Assembly (NCBI RefSeq): GCF_009932355.1
Contig: NZ_LEKU01000023.1
Coordinates: 27,953 to 91,952 of the forward strand
From: Riemerella anatipestifer_E
GTDB lineage: Bacteria > Bacteroidota > Bacteroidia > Flavobacteriales > Weeksellaceae
Direction of reading: 5' to 3'
Length of the DNA: 64,000 nt
This document shows positions 52,561-62,263 of this stretch, in pieces (position 1 is the first letter of the stretch; the number at the start of each line of letters is the position of its first letter). The translations under genes and the position numbers were made by a program. The notes beneath the pieces were generated by a model that was not told the DNA's origin, made no database searches, and saw nothing but the letters and a program-made list of their open reading frames with translations.

Positions 52561-52599
52561 AAAAAGAAGCTATCTCAAATTGAAATAGCTTCTTTTTTT
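52561..52599 (-). terminator. Terminator after secDF
   Basis: The arms AAAAAGAAGCTAT (52561-52573) and ATAGCTTCTTTTT (52585-52597) are perfectly complementary and run into a T tract on the minus strand. Confidence 0.8.
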
Positions 52600-52618
52600 A
52601 CAAACAAATTTATATCAA

Positions 52619-55495
52619 TTAAACATTGATATCTTCCTGTTTTTTACCTTTTAGTAAATCATACGATATACCCGAAGCGATAAAGATAGAAGAGTAAGTA
52701 CCAAAACCAATACCTAATAATAAGGCAAACATAAACCCTCTTAAACTATCACCTCCAAATATGAATATCGCTAAAATTACCATCAATACTGTAAACGAAG
52801 TATTAAAAGTCCTACCTAAAGTACTGCTGATAGAATCATTAAATAGCCCTTCCAAAGTAGTAGACTTTCTTTCTCTTAGATATTCACGGATACGGTCAAA
52901 TACAATTACGGTATCATTGATAGAGTACCCTAGTACCGTAAGTATCGCTGCGATAAAGTCCTGATTAATCTCCATATTGAAAGGAGAAATTTTATAGAAT
53001 AAAGAGTAAGCTCCTAAAATGATAATAGCGTCATGGAATAATGCTAACACAGCACCTAAAGAGAACTGCCATCTTCTAAAACGGAACAAGATATAAATAA
53101 ATATTCCTAATAAAGAGGCTAGCACTGCAAAAGTACCACCTATCTTAATATCATCTGCTACAGATGGTCCTACTTTAGTAGATGAAACTATACCTAAATT
53201 ATCTCCTTCCGCACTCTTAAATTTATCTAATGTATAACCAGCTGGATAATTAGACTTCAATCCTTCAAATAATTTAGCTTCGATCTCTTGGTCTGCCGCT
53301 AATGATTCATCATCAATCTTATAGTCAGTTGTGATTTTTAACTGATTAGAAGTACCAAATGTTTTTACATCTACTGAGTTATTCTTTCCATCCTTAGTTT
53401 GGAACAATTCTGATAAGCTAGCTTCCGCTTGAGCAGCATCTACAGTTTTATCAAACTTAACCACATAGTTTCTTCCTCCTTCAAAATCTACCCCTAGTTT
53501 AAAGCCGTTTACCGCTATAGAAACTATACATATTGCAGTAAGAATTCCTGAAAAAGTATAAGCAAACTTTCTCTTCTCTATGAAGGCTACCCATACATTT
53601 CTAAATACATTTTTCGTAGCTGATGTCCATACAGAAAGACCTTTACCTTTATTAAGTCTACTAAATATCATTACTCTAGAAAGTAGCACCGAAGTAAAGA
53701 ACGTCATAATAAGACCTATAATAAGTGTTACCGCGAAACCTTGAATAGGTCCTGTACCAAATATATAAAGCACCACCGCTGTAAGCAATGTAGTAATGTG
53801 TCCGTCTACAATCGCTGAAAGTGCATGTTTGAAACCATCATGATAAGCCTCTCTAATATTTTTACCTGCAAAAAGCTCTTCTTTAGTTCTTTCATAGATA
53901 ATTACATTGGTATCTACTGCCATCGCCATCGTTAGAACAATACCTGCAATACCTGGTAAAGTAAGCGTAGCATCCATAGAGTCCATAATACCAAAGATAT
54001 AGAACAAGTTGATAATCATGGCAATTACAGCATAAACACCTGCACCTCCGTAGTAGAATATAATATAAACTACAATAAAGATAAATGCTATAATAAATGA
54101 CCACATACCAGCATCAATAGAAGCCTGACCTAAAGATGGACCTACAACATCTGCCTGTACAATTTTAGCACTTGCTGGTAATTTACCTGTATTTAAAACA
54201 TTTACTAAATCTTGAGCTTCATCTTGAGTAAAGTTACCCGAAATTTGTGTACGCCCATTAGGGATAGCATTTACAACATTAGGAGCTGTATATACTCTAT
54301 CATCTAAAGTAACCGCCACAGGCTTACCTACATTCTTCTCTGTTAAAATCTTCCAATCTTTAGTCCCTTCGTTATCCATTTGCATATCTACCACTACTCT
54401 ACCTATTTGGTCGTAGCTGATATTTGCTTTATCCACCGCACCATCTACTGGAGCTTTACCTGTAATATTAGAACGGATAGCGTATAATACCAAGTGGTCT
54501 GGGTCTGTAGATTCTGGCTTATAAGCCCATAAAAACTTAGTATATTTAATATTACTTGGTCTTGCATTTAAAGCTACTGAGCTATTAAGAATTTTGTTAA
54601 TCGTAGCTGTGTCGCTTAACTTAATGTTACCAACGCCATTACTTCTAAGCGTATTTAGATTTAATAATGCTGGGAAATTAGTTGTTTTAGCAACGCCCAT
54701 TGAATCTCCCTTAGCCAATACTAATTTAGAAAGTTGTTCAAAATAAGGAGCAACTTCTGGCACTTGCTGAACTTCCCAAAACTGAAGCTTAGCAGAAGTT
54801 TGAAGCATTTTCTTTACTCTATCAATATCCTTAATACCTGGCATCTCCACTAATATTCTACCAGTACCTGGTACTCTCTGAACATTAGGCTGAGTAACTC
54901 CCATTTTGTCTATACGAGTTCTAATAACTTCGTAAGCAGAACCTACCGCAGCATCTATTTTCTTTCTGATGATAGATTTAACCTCATCATCATTAGTGTT
55001 AAATTTAATTTCGCTACTTAATTTTTGAGTTCCAAATATTTCTGGACTCGCCAACTTTAAGTTAGCACCTTTACTTTTGTTCACATTATCAAACTGAACA
55101 AAGAAATCTTCTATATAAGATTTAGTAGAATTTCTCTGAGCGACATCTGTTTTATCTAGTGCCTCTATAAGTATTGGGTTAGATGAATAGTTAGTTAAAT
55201 CCATCACCAAATCTCTTTGGTTAATCTCTAAAAGCACATTGATACCACCTTTTAAGTCTAGACCTAACTTCATTTCACGCTCTTTAGCAGCCGTGTAGTA
55301 AAGCTTAGTAAACCCTAAATTAAGCGTATCTTTAGACAGACGATCTATCTCTTTTTGATACTTTACCTGATTGTCTCCTGCTATTGCTCTAGCTTCTTTC
55401 TCTACCTTGCTCGCATAAAAAGTAGGGAGCATTTCGTTAAGACAAATAAGCCCTAGAACAATCGCAACAACTGTAATAAGTCCTTTTCCTTGCAT
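52619..55495 (-). CDS. secDF: Protein translocase subunit SecDF (fused)
   Basis: An accessory Sec component that pulls exported proteins into the periplasm using proton motive force. SecD and SecF are fused in one 958-residue chain, as usual in Bacteroidota. The SecD half has the first membrane segment, REMKLGLDLKGGINVLLEIN, the P1 head domain with VTQPNVQRVPGTGRILVEMPG, and segments with AMAVDTNVIIYERTKEE. The SecF half begins near residue 645 with NGFKLGVDFEGGRNYVV and later has LGYSINDTVIVFDRIREYL. About 12 membrane segments in total. Monocistronic with promoter and terminator. Confidence 0.97.
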   Translation of the reverse strand: MQGKGLITVVAIVLGLICLNEMLPTFYASKVEKEARAIAGDNQVKYQKEIDRLSKDTLNLGFTKLYYTAAKEREMKLGLDLKGGINVLLEINQRDLVMDLTNYSSNPILIEALDKTDVAQRNSTKSYIEDFFVQFDNVNKSKGANLKLASPEIFGTQKLSSEIKFNTNDDEVKSIIRKKIDAAVGSAYEVIRTRIDKMGVTQPNVQRVPGTGRILVEMPGIKDIDRVKKMLQTSAKLQFWEVQQVPEVAPYFEQLSKLVLAKGDSMGVAKTTNFPALLNLNTLRSNGVGNIKLSDTATINKILNSSVALNARPSNIKYTKFLWAYKPESTDPDHLVLYAIRSNITGKAPVDGAVDKANISYDQIGRVVVDMQMDNEGTKDWKILTEKNVGKPVAVTLDDRVYTAPNVVNAIPNGRTQISGNFTQDEAQDLVNVLNTGKLPASAKIVQADVVGPSLGQASIDAGMWSFIIAFIFIVVYIIFYYGGAGVYAVIAMIINLFYIFGIMDSMDATLTLPGIAGIVLTMAMAVDTNVIIYERTKEELFAGKNIREAYHDGFKHALSAIVDGHITTLLTAVVLYIFGTGPIQGFAVTLIIGLIMTFFTSVLLSRVMIFSRLNKGKGLSVWTSATKNVFRNVWVAFIEKRKFAYTFSGILTAICIVSIAVNGFKLGVDFEGGRNYVVKFDKTVDAAQAEASLSELFQTKDGKNNSVDVKTFGTSNQLKITTDYKIDDESLAADQEIEAKLFEGLKSNYPAGYTLDKFKSAEGDNLGIVSSTKVGPSVADDIKIGGTFAVLASLLGIFIYILFRFRRWQFSLGAVLALFHDAIIILGAYSLFYKISPFNMEINQDFIAAILTVLGYSINDTVIVFDRIREYLRERKSTTLEGLFNDSISSTLGRTFNTSFTVLMVILAIFIFGGDSLRGFMFALLLGIGFGTYSSIFIASGISYDLLKGKKQEDINV

Positions 55496-55530
55496 TTTCA
55501 GTAATTTACAACATTAAAAATTATAGTCGG

Positions 55531-55538
55531 CAAATATA
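55531..55538 (-). promoter_or_regulatory. secDF promoter -7 element
   Basis: On the minus strand this is TATATTTG, a full TAnnTTTG match, 36 bases before the secDF ATG. Confidence 0.5.
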
Positions 55539-55613
55539 ATGTTTTTCAGTATAATTATAAACTTTATTTGCCATTGTTTTCATTTTAAACAAATGAGAAA
55601 TATCAACACTCTT

Positions 55614-56969
55614 CTAAACAGTCATAGAAAAAATTCTAGTTTCTGGAGCTTTTCTTAACATTCTCAAATCAAAAGTCATCGCTACATTTCGTGTGAATGC
55701 CTTACCAGCGTCTGTAATTCTGATTTTATTTTCTGATATTTCCACAAGACCGTCCGCTTCCATTTCTTTAAGTTTCTCTATGGTCGTTTCCAGCTCTGGA
55801 AAAGCCGTTGCATCCGTCCAAGAAGTTTCTAGTTGGCACATAATATTGAGTATATGGCGACGGATTTTCAAATCTTCATCAGTTAGTATATGCCCTCTAA
55901 ACACAGGGATTTCCCCTTTCTCTACTCGCTGCTGATAGGCTTCTACCGTTTTTTCGTTTTGAGCGAAAGCATACCAAGAGTCAGAAATAGCACTCATACC
56001 CAATCCTACCATAAGTTGAGTTTTCCCCGAAGTATAACCCATAAAATTCCTATGGATTTTCTTGTTAAGCATCGATTGGTAAAGGTCATCGTGCTCTAGT
56101 GAGAAATGGTCCATTCCTATCTCTTTGTAGCCCAGCTCTTCCAAAAGTTGCTTCCCATTCTCGTAGAGTTTTCTTTTTTCTTCGCCTGACGGAAGGTCAT
56201 TCTCATCAAAACCTCTCTGCCCTACGCCTTTAATCCAAGGCACATGGGCATAAGAATAAAACGCTAACCTATCGGGTTTCAAAGTCATTGTCTTTCTTAT
56301 GGTGTATTCCATTTTCTCCCAAGTATGGAACGGAAGCCCAAAAACCAAATCGTGAGAAACACTTTCGTAGCCTATTTCTCTAGCCCATTGGGTTACTTTT
56401 TCTACATTTTCAAAAGGCTGAACTCTATTAATGGCTTTTTGTACTTTTTCATCATAATCTTGCACCCCAAAACTCACCCTTCTAAACCCTAAATCGTAAA
56501 GCACTTGCAAATGCTCTCTAGTGGTATTGTTAGGGTGTCCTTCAAAAGAAAATTCGGGCTTTTCTGCTATTGTTCCACCTGAAAGAATTTCCTCTATCAA
56601 TATTTTCAAGTTTTCAGGCGAGAAAAAAGTAGGCGTGCCTCCACCTAAATGTAGTTCCTTAATTTTAGGTTTTTCATCAAAAAGAGCCAAGTACAGTTGC
56701 CACTCTTTAATCACCGACTGCAAATAAGGTGTTTCTACAGAATGTTGCTTTGTAATCCTTTTATGACAGGCACAAAAGGTACATAATTGCTCACAAAATG
56801 GCAAATGTATGTAGATAGAAATTCCTTCGTCTTTAGACTCCTTAAATGATTTTATTACCGTGTGTTCCCAAGATTGATGAGAAAAACACTCTTCTTCCCA
56901 GTAAGGTACTGTAGGATATGAAGTATATCTAGGACCTGGTATATTATATTTATCTATTAGTGAATTCAT
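55614..56969 (-). CDS. hemN: Oxygen-independent coproporphyrinogen III oxidase
   Basis: A radical-SAM enzyme that decarboxylates coproporphyrinogen III in heme synthesis. At 451 residues it has the HemN start NIPGPRYTSYPTVPYW, the iron-sulfur motif FCEQLCTFCAC (C-x3-C-x2-C), ELHLGGGTPTFF, GVQDYDEKVQKAINRVQ and HDLVFGLPFHTW. These distinguish true HemN from the HemW look-alike. The in-frame ATG at 57047 would add 26 residues but lies upstream of the -7 element. The start at 56969 (MNSLIDKYN) is preferred and would be leaderless. Confidence 0.94.
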   Translation of the reverse strand: MNSLIDKYNIPGPRYTSYPTVPYWEEECFSHQSWEHTVIKSFKESKDEGISIYIHLPFCEQLCTFCACHKRITKQHSVETPYLQSVIKEWQLYLALFDEKPKIKELHLGGGTPTFFSPENLKILIEEILSGGTIAEKPEFSFEGHPNNTTREHLQVLYDLGFRRVSFGVQDYDEKVQKAINRVQPFENVEKVTQWAREIGYESVSHDLVFGLPFHTWEKMEYTIRKTMTLKPDRLAFYSYAHVPWIKGVGQRGFDENDLPSGEEKRKLYENGKQLLEELGYKEIGMDHFSLEHDDLYQSMLNKKIHRNFMGYTSGKTQLMVGLGMSAISDSWYAFAQNEKTVEAYQQRVEKGEIPVFRGHILTDEDLKIRRHILNIMCQLETSWTDATAFPELETTIEKLKEMEADGLVEISENKIRITDAGKAFTRNVAMTFDLRMLRKAPETRIFSMTV

Positions 56970-56973
56970 TTTG

Positions 56974-56981
56974 CAAAAATA
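56974..56981 (-). promoter_or_regulatory. hemN promoter -7 element
   Basis: The minus strand reads TATTTTTG-CAAA-ATG. The element ends five bases before the A of the start codon, so a leaderless mRNA is predicted. Confidence 0.5.
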
Positions 56982-57104
56982 GTGTTTTTTAAACTCATTA
57001 TAAAATTCTAAACACAAGTATTCACCATTAACAAATAGGAGAATCAAAGTCGTATTTTTAAGAATTTTTTAGAAAGTCTATTTTTTTACCCCACAAGAAA
57101 AAGT

Positions 57105-57112
57105 TATCTTTG
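57105..57112 (+). promoter_or_regulatory. Symporter promoter -7 element
   Basis: TATCTTTG fully matches TAnnTTTG. The predicted transcription start near 57117 lies just after the first ATG at 57115, supporting translation from the second ATG at 57139. Confidence 0.5.
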
Positions 57113-57138
57113 CGATGTTTATAGAAAATGATTTTCGT

Positions 57139-58590
57139 ATGTCGCCAATTCTCTTACTAGGAATTATTATTGCCTATTTTGGCATTCTGCTATGGGTAGC
57201 TTATAGAACGGGTAAAGGAAGTAATAATGATAGTTTTTTTATAGGCAATAGGAGTAGTAATTGGGTTTTGGTAGCATTCGGTATGATAGGGACTTCGCTC
57301 TCTGGAGTTACCTTTGTAAGTGTACCTGGACAGGTGGGAAAAGACAGCTTCCATTACCTACAAGTTACCATAGGATACCTCATAGGATACATTGTAATTG
57401 CGTATGTCTTATTACCTCTTTATTACAGACTAAAACTAACCTCCATTTATGGATACCTTCAGCAGAGAATGGGAGCTTTATCTTATAAATCGGGAGCTTC
57501 TATTTTTATTGTATCTAGGTTGGTAGGTGCTACGGCGAGGCTTTATCTAGTGGTAAATATTTTACAAATGACCATTTTGGACAGCCTTGGCGTTCCTTTT
57601 ATTGTAACTACTCTCATTATTTTGGTAATGATTATCCTCTACACCTACGAAGGCGGCGTAAAAACCATCGTATGGACGGATACTCTGCAAACCACGGGAA
57701 TGCTGTTAGGACTTATTGTGTGTACCTTCTATATGCTTAATCATTTAGGACTGAATATCGCAGATAGTTTTACTGCAATGAGCGAACAAGGTTACACCAA
57801 AGTATTTGACACCAATGTTAATGATAAAGGGTTCTTTATTAAACAAATCTTAGCAGGAGCGTTCATTACCATTACAATGACTGGGATTGACCAAGAAATG
57901 ATGCAAAAATCTATCTCGGTAACCAACCTAAAAGACAGTCAGAAAAATATGGTAACTCTAGGGTTTATATTGCTGGGTGTTATTTCATTATTCCTTTATA
58001 TGGGTGGGCTATTACATCTTTATGGCATACAAGAGAATATTTCTAGCACAGGAGACCAACTATTCCCAGATGTGGCTCTTAATCATATGCCACCATTTAT
58101 TTCTATTATTTTCATTATTGCTCTTATTTCTGCTCTATTCCCTAGTGCTGATGGAGCTATGACAGCACTGACTTCATCTCTTTGTATTGATATATTTGGA
58201 CTAAAAGAAAAAAATATCTCCGTTTCCGAAAAAGAAAAATTCAGAAAGAGAGTACACCTTTGGGTAGCAGTATCATTTTTAATAATGGTACTTATTTTTA
58301 AATGGATTAACGATAATTCTATGATAGGGCTTATCCTTAAATTAGCAGGATTTACCTATGGACCACTACTTGGGCTTTTCGCTTTTGGGATTTTCACTAA
58401 AAGAACGGTTAGAGATAAGCTAGTGCCTTACATCTGTATCGCCGCTCCTATCCTCTCATTTTTAATAGATAAATATCAAAGTCTTGTTTTTGGGGATTTC
58501 CAAATCGGGTTAGAATTACTTATCATCAACGGATTGCTTACCTTTGTAGGACTTTGGTTTATCAGTAGTAAAAAACAATCATTTCAATAA
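57139..58590 (+). CDS. Sodium:solute symporter (SSS family)
   Basis: An inner-membrane Na+-coupled uptake protein of about 483 residues with some 13 hydrophobic segments. Family marks are YRTGKGSNNDSFFIGNRSS near the start, GMIGTSLSGVTFVSVPGQVG, the sodium-site region GIDQEMMQKSIS, and ALFPSADGAMTALTSS. It belongs to the branch related to proline/pantothenate/sialic-acid transporters, but the solute cannot be read from sequence. The start at 57139 is favoured because the -7 element would start transcription after the ATG at 57115. The transketolase N-half follows after 18 bases, so they may be cotranscribed. Confidence 0.88.
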   Translation: MSPILLLGIIIAYFGILLWVAYRTGKGSNNDSFFIGNRSSNWVLVAFGMIGTSLSGVTFVSVPGQVGKDSFHYLQVTIGYLIGYIVIAYVLLPLYYRLKLTSIYGYLQQRMGALSYKSGASIFIVSRLVGATARLYLVVNILQMTILDSLGVPFIVTTLIILVMIILYTYEGGVKTIVWTDTLQTTGMLLGLIVCTFYMLNHLGLNIADSFTAMSEQGYTKVFDTNVNDKGFFIKQILAGAFITITMTGIDQEMMQKSISVTNLKDSQKNMVTLGFILLGVISLFLYMGGLLHLYGIQENISSTGDQLFPDVALNHMPPFISIIFIIALISALFPSADGAMTALTSSLCIDIFGLKEKNISVSEKEKFRKRVHLWVAVSFLIMVLIFKWINDNSMIGLILKLAGFTYGPLLGLFAFGIFTKRTVRDKLVPYICIAAPILSFLIDKYQSLVFGDFQIGLELLIINGLLTFVGLWFISSKKQSFQ

Positions 58591-58608
58591 AATTAAACCT
58601 ATATTATA

Positions 58609-59460
58609 ATGGCAAAATCAGTAGAAGAATTAAAACATCTCACCACACAAATCAGAAGAGATATTTTGAGAATGGTACACGCAGTAAACTCTGGACACCC
58701 AGGTGGCTCTTTGGGTTGTGTAGAATACTTTACAGCTCTTTACGGAAAGGTAATGAACTACTCGCTACCATTTAAAATGGAGGGCAAAAACGAAGATTTA
58801 TTCTTCCTTTCTAATGGGCATATTTCTCCTGTGTATTACAGTACACTTGCTAGATTCAACTTCTTTCCAGTAGAAGAATTGGCTACTTTCAGAAAACTAG
58901 ACACTAGATTACAAGGACACCCTACCACACACGAAGGTTTACCTGGAGTGAGAATTGCCTCTGGTTCTCTAGGACAAGGGCTTTCTGTAGCTGTGGGTGC
59001 AGCTCTAGGTAAAAAGCTAGACGGTGATAAAGGTATTGTATTCTCTCTACACGGCGATGGAGAACTACAAGAAGGGCAAATTTGGGAAGCTCTTATGTAC
59101 GCTAGCCATAATAAAGTAGATAACCTAATTGCAACTATAGACTACAACAACCGACAGATAGACGGTGATGTATCTGATGTACTTTCTTTAGGAAATTTAA
59201 AAGCGAAATTAGAAGCCTTTGATTGGCAAGTATTGGAAGTTAAAGAAGGTAACAACCTAGAAGCTGTAATTACAACACTAGAAGAAGCTAAAGCACAAAC
59301 AGGAAAAGGGAAACCTATCGCTATCATTATGCATACTGAAATGGGTAACGGGGTAGATTTCATGATGGGAACTCACGCTTGGCACGGTAAGGCTCCTAAC
59401 GATGATCAACTAGAAAAAGCCCTCGCTCAACTTTCTACAGATAATTTAGCTGATTATTAA
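58609..59460 (+). CDS. Transketolase, N-terminal subunit
   Basis: The thiamine-pyrophosphate-binding half of a split transketolase, 283 residues. It shows RRDILRMVHAVNSGHPGGSLG, QGHPTTHEGLPGV, SGSLGQGLSVAVG, and the TPP/Mg motif GDGELQEGQIWEA followed by YNNRQIDG. It transfers two-carbon units in the pentose phosphate pathway only together with the next gene's product. The two genes are 18 bases apart and clearly form an operon. Confidence 0.95.
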   Translation: MAKSVEELKHLTTQIRRDILRMVHAVNSGHPGGSLGCVEYFTALYGKVMNYSLPFKMEGKNEDLFFLSNGHISPVYYSTLARFNFFPVEELATFRKLDTRLQGHPTTHEGLPGVRIASGSLGQGLSVAVGAALGKKLDGDKGIVFSLHGDGELQEGQIWEALMYASHNKVDNLIATIDYNNRQIDGDVSDVLSLGNLKAKLEAFDWQVLEVKEGNNLEAVITTLEEAKAQTGKGKPIAIIMHTEMGNGVDFMMGTHAWHGKAPNDDQLEKALAQLSTDNLADY

Positions 59461-59478
59461 ACCTCAAAAAAAGAAATA

Positions 59479-60420
59479 ATGAAATATACTTATACCGAAA
59501 AAAAAGATACAAGAAGTGGCTTTGGTGCTGGACTAGCAGAACTTGCTGACAAAAACCCTAATGTAGTAGCACTTTGTGCCGACCTTATCGGCTCTCTAAA
59601 AATGGAAAAGTTTATAGAGAAAGCTCCAGAAAGATTTTTTCAAGTAGGCATCGCTGAAGCGAATATGATAGGCATCGCTGCGGGGCTTAGTATTAATGGT
59701 AAAATACCGTTTACAGGTACTTTTGCTAACTTTTCTACTTCTAGAGTTTACGACCAAATTCGCCAATCTGTAGCTTACTCTGGTAAAAATGTTAAAATAT
59801 GTGCGTCTCACGCAGGGCTTACCTTAGGAGAAGACGGTGCAACTCACCAAGTGCTAGAAGATATTGGTATGATGAAAATGTTGCCAGGTATGGTAGTTAT
59901 CAACCCGTGCGACTATAACCAAACTAAAGCGGCTACCATTGCTATTGCAGACTACAACGGTCCTGTATATTTAAGATTCGGAAGACCTGCTGTACCTGTA
60001 TTTATACCAGAAGATATGCCTTTTGAAATTGGTAAAGGGATTTTGTTGCAAGAAGGTAAAGATGTAACCATTGTAGCAACAGGACATTTGGTTTGGGAGT
60101 CTCTAGTAGCTGCAGAAGAACTAGAGAAAGAAGGTATCTCTTGCGAAGTCATCAATATCCACACGATTAAACCTTTGGACGAAGAAATCATTTTAAAATC
60201 TGTAAAGAAAACAGGAAGGATTGTAACGGCAGAAGAACATAACTACCTTGGAGGACTTGGCGAGTCTGTAGCAGGACTACTTGCAAGAAAGCACCCTACA
60301 AGACAAGAATTTGTTGCCGTAAACGATACTTTCGGTGAGTCTGCTACACCAGCCGAACTAATGAAAAAATACGGAATAGATGCTGAAGCAGTGAAAAAGG
60401 CAGTGAAAAAGCTAATGTAG
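59479..60420 (+). CDS. Transketolase, C-terminal subunit
   Basis: The pyrimidine-binding plus C-terminal domain half of the split transketolase, 313 residues. It contains FGAGLAELADKNPNVVALCADL, the catalytic Glu region VGIAEANMIGIAAGLS, GKIPFTGTFANFSTSR, SHAGLTLGEDGATHQ and the C-terminal HTIKPLDEEII and GRIVTAEEHNYLGGLG. The split arrangement is intact, not a broken full-length gene: each half has its own start and complete domain ends. It ends at a strong terminator. Confidence 0.95.
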   Translation: MKYTYTEKKDTRSGFGAGLAELADKNPNVVALCADLIGSLKMEKFIEKAPERFFQVGIAEANMIGIAAGLSINGKIPFTGTFANFSTSRVYDQIRQSVAYSGKNVKICASHAGLTLGEDGATHQVLEDIGMMKMLPGMVVINPCDYNQTKAATIAIADYNGPVYLRFGRPAVPVFIPEDMPFEIGKGILLQEGKDVTIVATGHLVWESLVAAEELEKEGISCEVINIHTIKPLDEEIILKSVKKTGRIVTAEEHNYLGGLGESVAGLLARKHPTRQEFVAVNDTFGESATPAELMKKYGIDAEAVKKAVKKLM

Positions 60421-60455
60421 TAAACCTACACTTTTTTACTAGATTTACCTTATTG

Positions 60456-60488
60456 AAAATAGACTGCCCCAAAAGGCAGTCTATTTTT
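60456..60488 (+). terminator. Terminator after transketolase
   Basis: The arms AAAATAGACTGCC (60456-60468) and GGCAGTCTATTTT (60475-60487) are perfectly complementary and followed by T. Confidence 0.8.
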
Positions 60489-60553
60489 AGTTTTTATACC
60501 AAACCAAAGATCACCTCAAAAATAAGGTGGTCTTTTGGAATTAAAGCTAAAGG

Positions 60554-62227
60554 CTATTTTAATAGTTTTTCAATTTGCTCTAAACGAGTTTCTAGCTCCT
60601 CATTTTTAGCTTTTAGTGCCTTTACCTCTTTGTCTTTTTCTAATAAGTGTAAGTAAAGCTCCTCTATTTTCTCTACATTGGTAAGTTGGGTAGCCATAAG
60701 GTCTATATAACCTTGCTTTTTAATTTCTGCAGCGGACTTATACCCTGGCAAATGCCCATTGGTCTTTACAAAATCTTCTACTTGGCTTAGGGTTTTAAAG
60801 TTATAATCTGCCTTTAGTCTAGAAGTACCTGTATAATACTTTTGGAACACATAGTCTGGGAAGAGCGTAGCTCCGTTAGTTCCTGCAAAAGAGGTTGCTT
60901 TTACCCTACCTGCCACTTCTAGCTTTTCTGTAGGGGCATCTACACCTATCCCTACATTGTCCCCAAAACGAACAGTTCCTAAATTGGTGTAGATAGCATA
61001 GTTTTCACTCGCTCTATTTATATTATTCACATATAAACCATAGTGTTTACCTATCGTAGCCGTACCTTGCCCATTAAAGCCATCACAATAAAAACCATAT
61101 GCACTTGTAATTGTTGGGTTCGCTCCTGTGTTTAATGCAGCTCCTGCGTATACACCTATTTGAGAATTAACTCTAGCTTGAGAATTTGAAACGTATGAAT
61201 TTGAAACCGCAATCCCAGAGACATTAGATATGCTTTTTGCAGATGGATCAACTACTACATAACCATTAAAAGCCATTAATCTATTAACATTTTCAGCATT
61301 GTTATTAACTTGAGCTCGAGCCCCTACTATATATCCCGTAGAAGTACCATGTGAAATTGAAGCCCATGAAGAATTTCCTATAAGGTATGTAGCATCTCCA
61401 TTTCCTTGATGATGAGCCGCACCAGATAAGCCTGTCATAAACCTATAATTTGCCATATTTTCTTTTTTTGTCTGTATTCCAAAAGATTTGTTGTTAACCA
61501 AAATATTACCCGAAAAAGGTTGTTCATCTACTAAAAACAATTCAGAACTACTAGTTTTCTGTTTCTGTCCATATTTATCAATAAATTCATCAATATTATC
61601 AGATCTTTTCCAATTATAAGAACGTCCTTTAATATTTGATAATTTAGTATCCCATTGACTAGTCTCTGTATCATAAGATTCGTAAGAATCAAAGTCTAAA
61701 TTTTTCAATCCTCCATTTTCATCATAATACACTTTATTGGTGAAAGGAGCCGTGCCACTTCTTTTTAATTCTATTCTTTTGTTGGTAGGGTTATATACCC
61801 ACTCTTGCCCGTCTTGGCTAACGCTATCACCTATCTTTACCCACTCTCCATTTGCTACGCTACCAGTAGGGAAAGTTTGGTTAGGGTTTTTAAAGTAGTA
61901 AAAACCTCTGGTTAAGTTCTTTCTAATCCCACCTTTGCTGGCTTCTGTAGTAGGTGTTCCCTCGCCAGTATTATAAACTATCATTCCATCAAAGTAGTTT
62001 TTAAACTTACCTGGGTTAATAGAATTTGTTTTAAACTCCCATGTTTTTAAATCCGTTGTTGGAAAATACAAGCCTTTTCCTACATTATTATCAAAGTTGT
62101 TAAATTTAGATGCATCTAAAAATGGGTTCTCATCACCTATTGTAGTTGATGGTGTATTTTGTAACTGTATTTGCCCGTAAGCTAAAGAACCTACTAATAG
62201 GCTTGCCAGTATTATTTTATTTTTCAT
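60554..62227 (-). CDS. Secreted tail-fibre-like protein with C-terminal chaperone-like domain
   Basis: A 557-residue exported protein with a signal peptide ending near LAYGQ. The large middle part is beta-rich and Asn/Gly/Ser-rich, with fibre-like strands (YAIYTNLGTVRFGDNVGIGV). The end holds KLEVAGRVKATSF, then FPDYVFQKYYTG, DYNFKTLSQVEDFVKTNGHLPG and IKKQGYIDLMATQLTNVEKI. It closes with a coiled coil of about 30 residues (KEVKALKAKNEELETRLEQ). This C-terminus is typical of flavobacterial surface proteins related to phage tail-fibre/endosialidase chaperone domains. It probably forms trimers at the cell surface. An imperfect hairpin at 60504-60538 could terminate it. Confidence 0.75.
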   Translation of the reverse strand: MKNKIILASLLVGSLAYGQIQLQNTPSTTIGDENPFLDASKFNNFDNNVGKGLYFPTTDLKTWEFKTNSINPGKFKNYFDGMIVYNTGEGTPTTEASKGGIRKNLTRGFYYFKNPNQTFPTGSVANGEWVKIGDSVSQDGQEWVYNPTNKRIELKRSGTAPFTNKVYYDENGGLKNLDFDSYESYDTETSQWDTKLSNIKGRSYNWKRSDNIDEFIDKYGQKQKTSSSELFLVDEQPFSGNILVNNKSFGIQTKKENMANYRFMTGLSGAAHHQGNGDATYLIGNSSWASISHGTSTGYIVGARAQVNNNAENVNRLMAFNGYVVVDPSAKSISNVSGIAVSNSYVSNSQARVNSQIGVYAGAALNTGANPTITSAYGFYCDGFNGQGTATIGKHYGLYVNNINRASENYAIYTNLGTVRFGDNVGIGVDAPTEKLEVAGRVKATSFAGTNGATLFPDYVFQKYYTGTSRLKADYNFKTLSQVEDFVKTNGHLPGYKSAAEIKKQGYIDLMATQLTNVEKIEELYLHLLEKDKEVKALKAKNEELETRLEQIEKLLK

Positions 62228-62263
62228 TTGTATTCTTTTTTAGTTTTACTTTACTTTTTGTGA

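Noticed and set aside
60504..60538. Imperfect hairpin CCAAAGATCACCT / AGGTGGTCTTTTGG as terminator of the fibre-like operon
   Set aside because: The stem has a bulge and a mismatch and there is no T tract on the minus strand, so not listed as a firm terminator.
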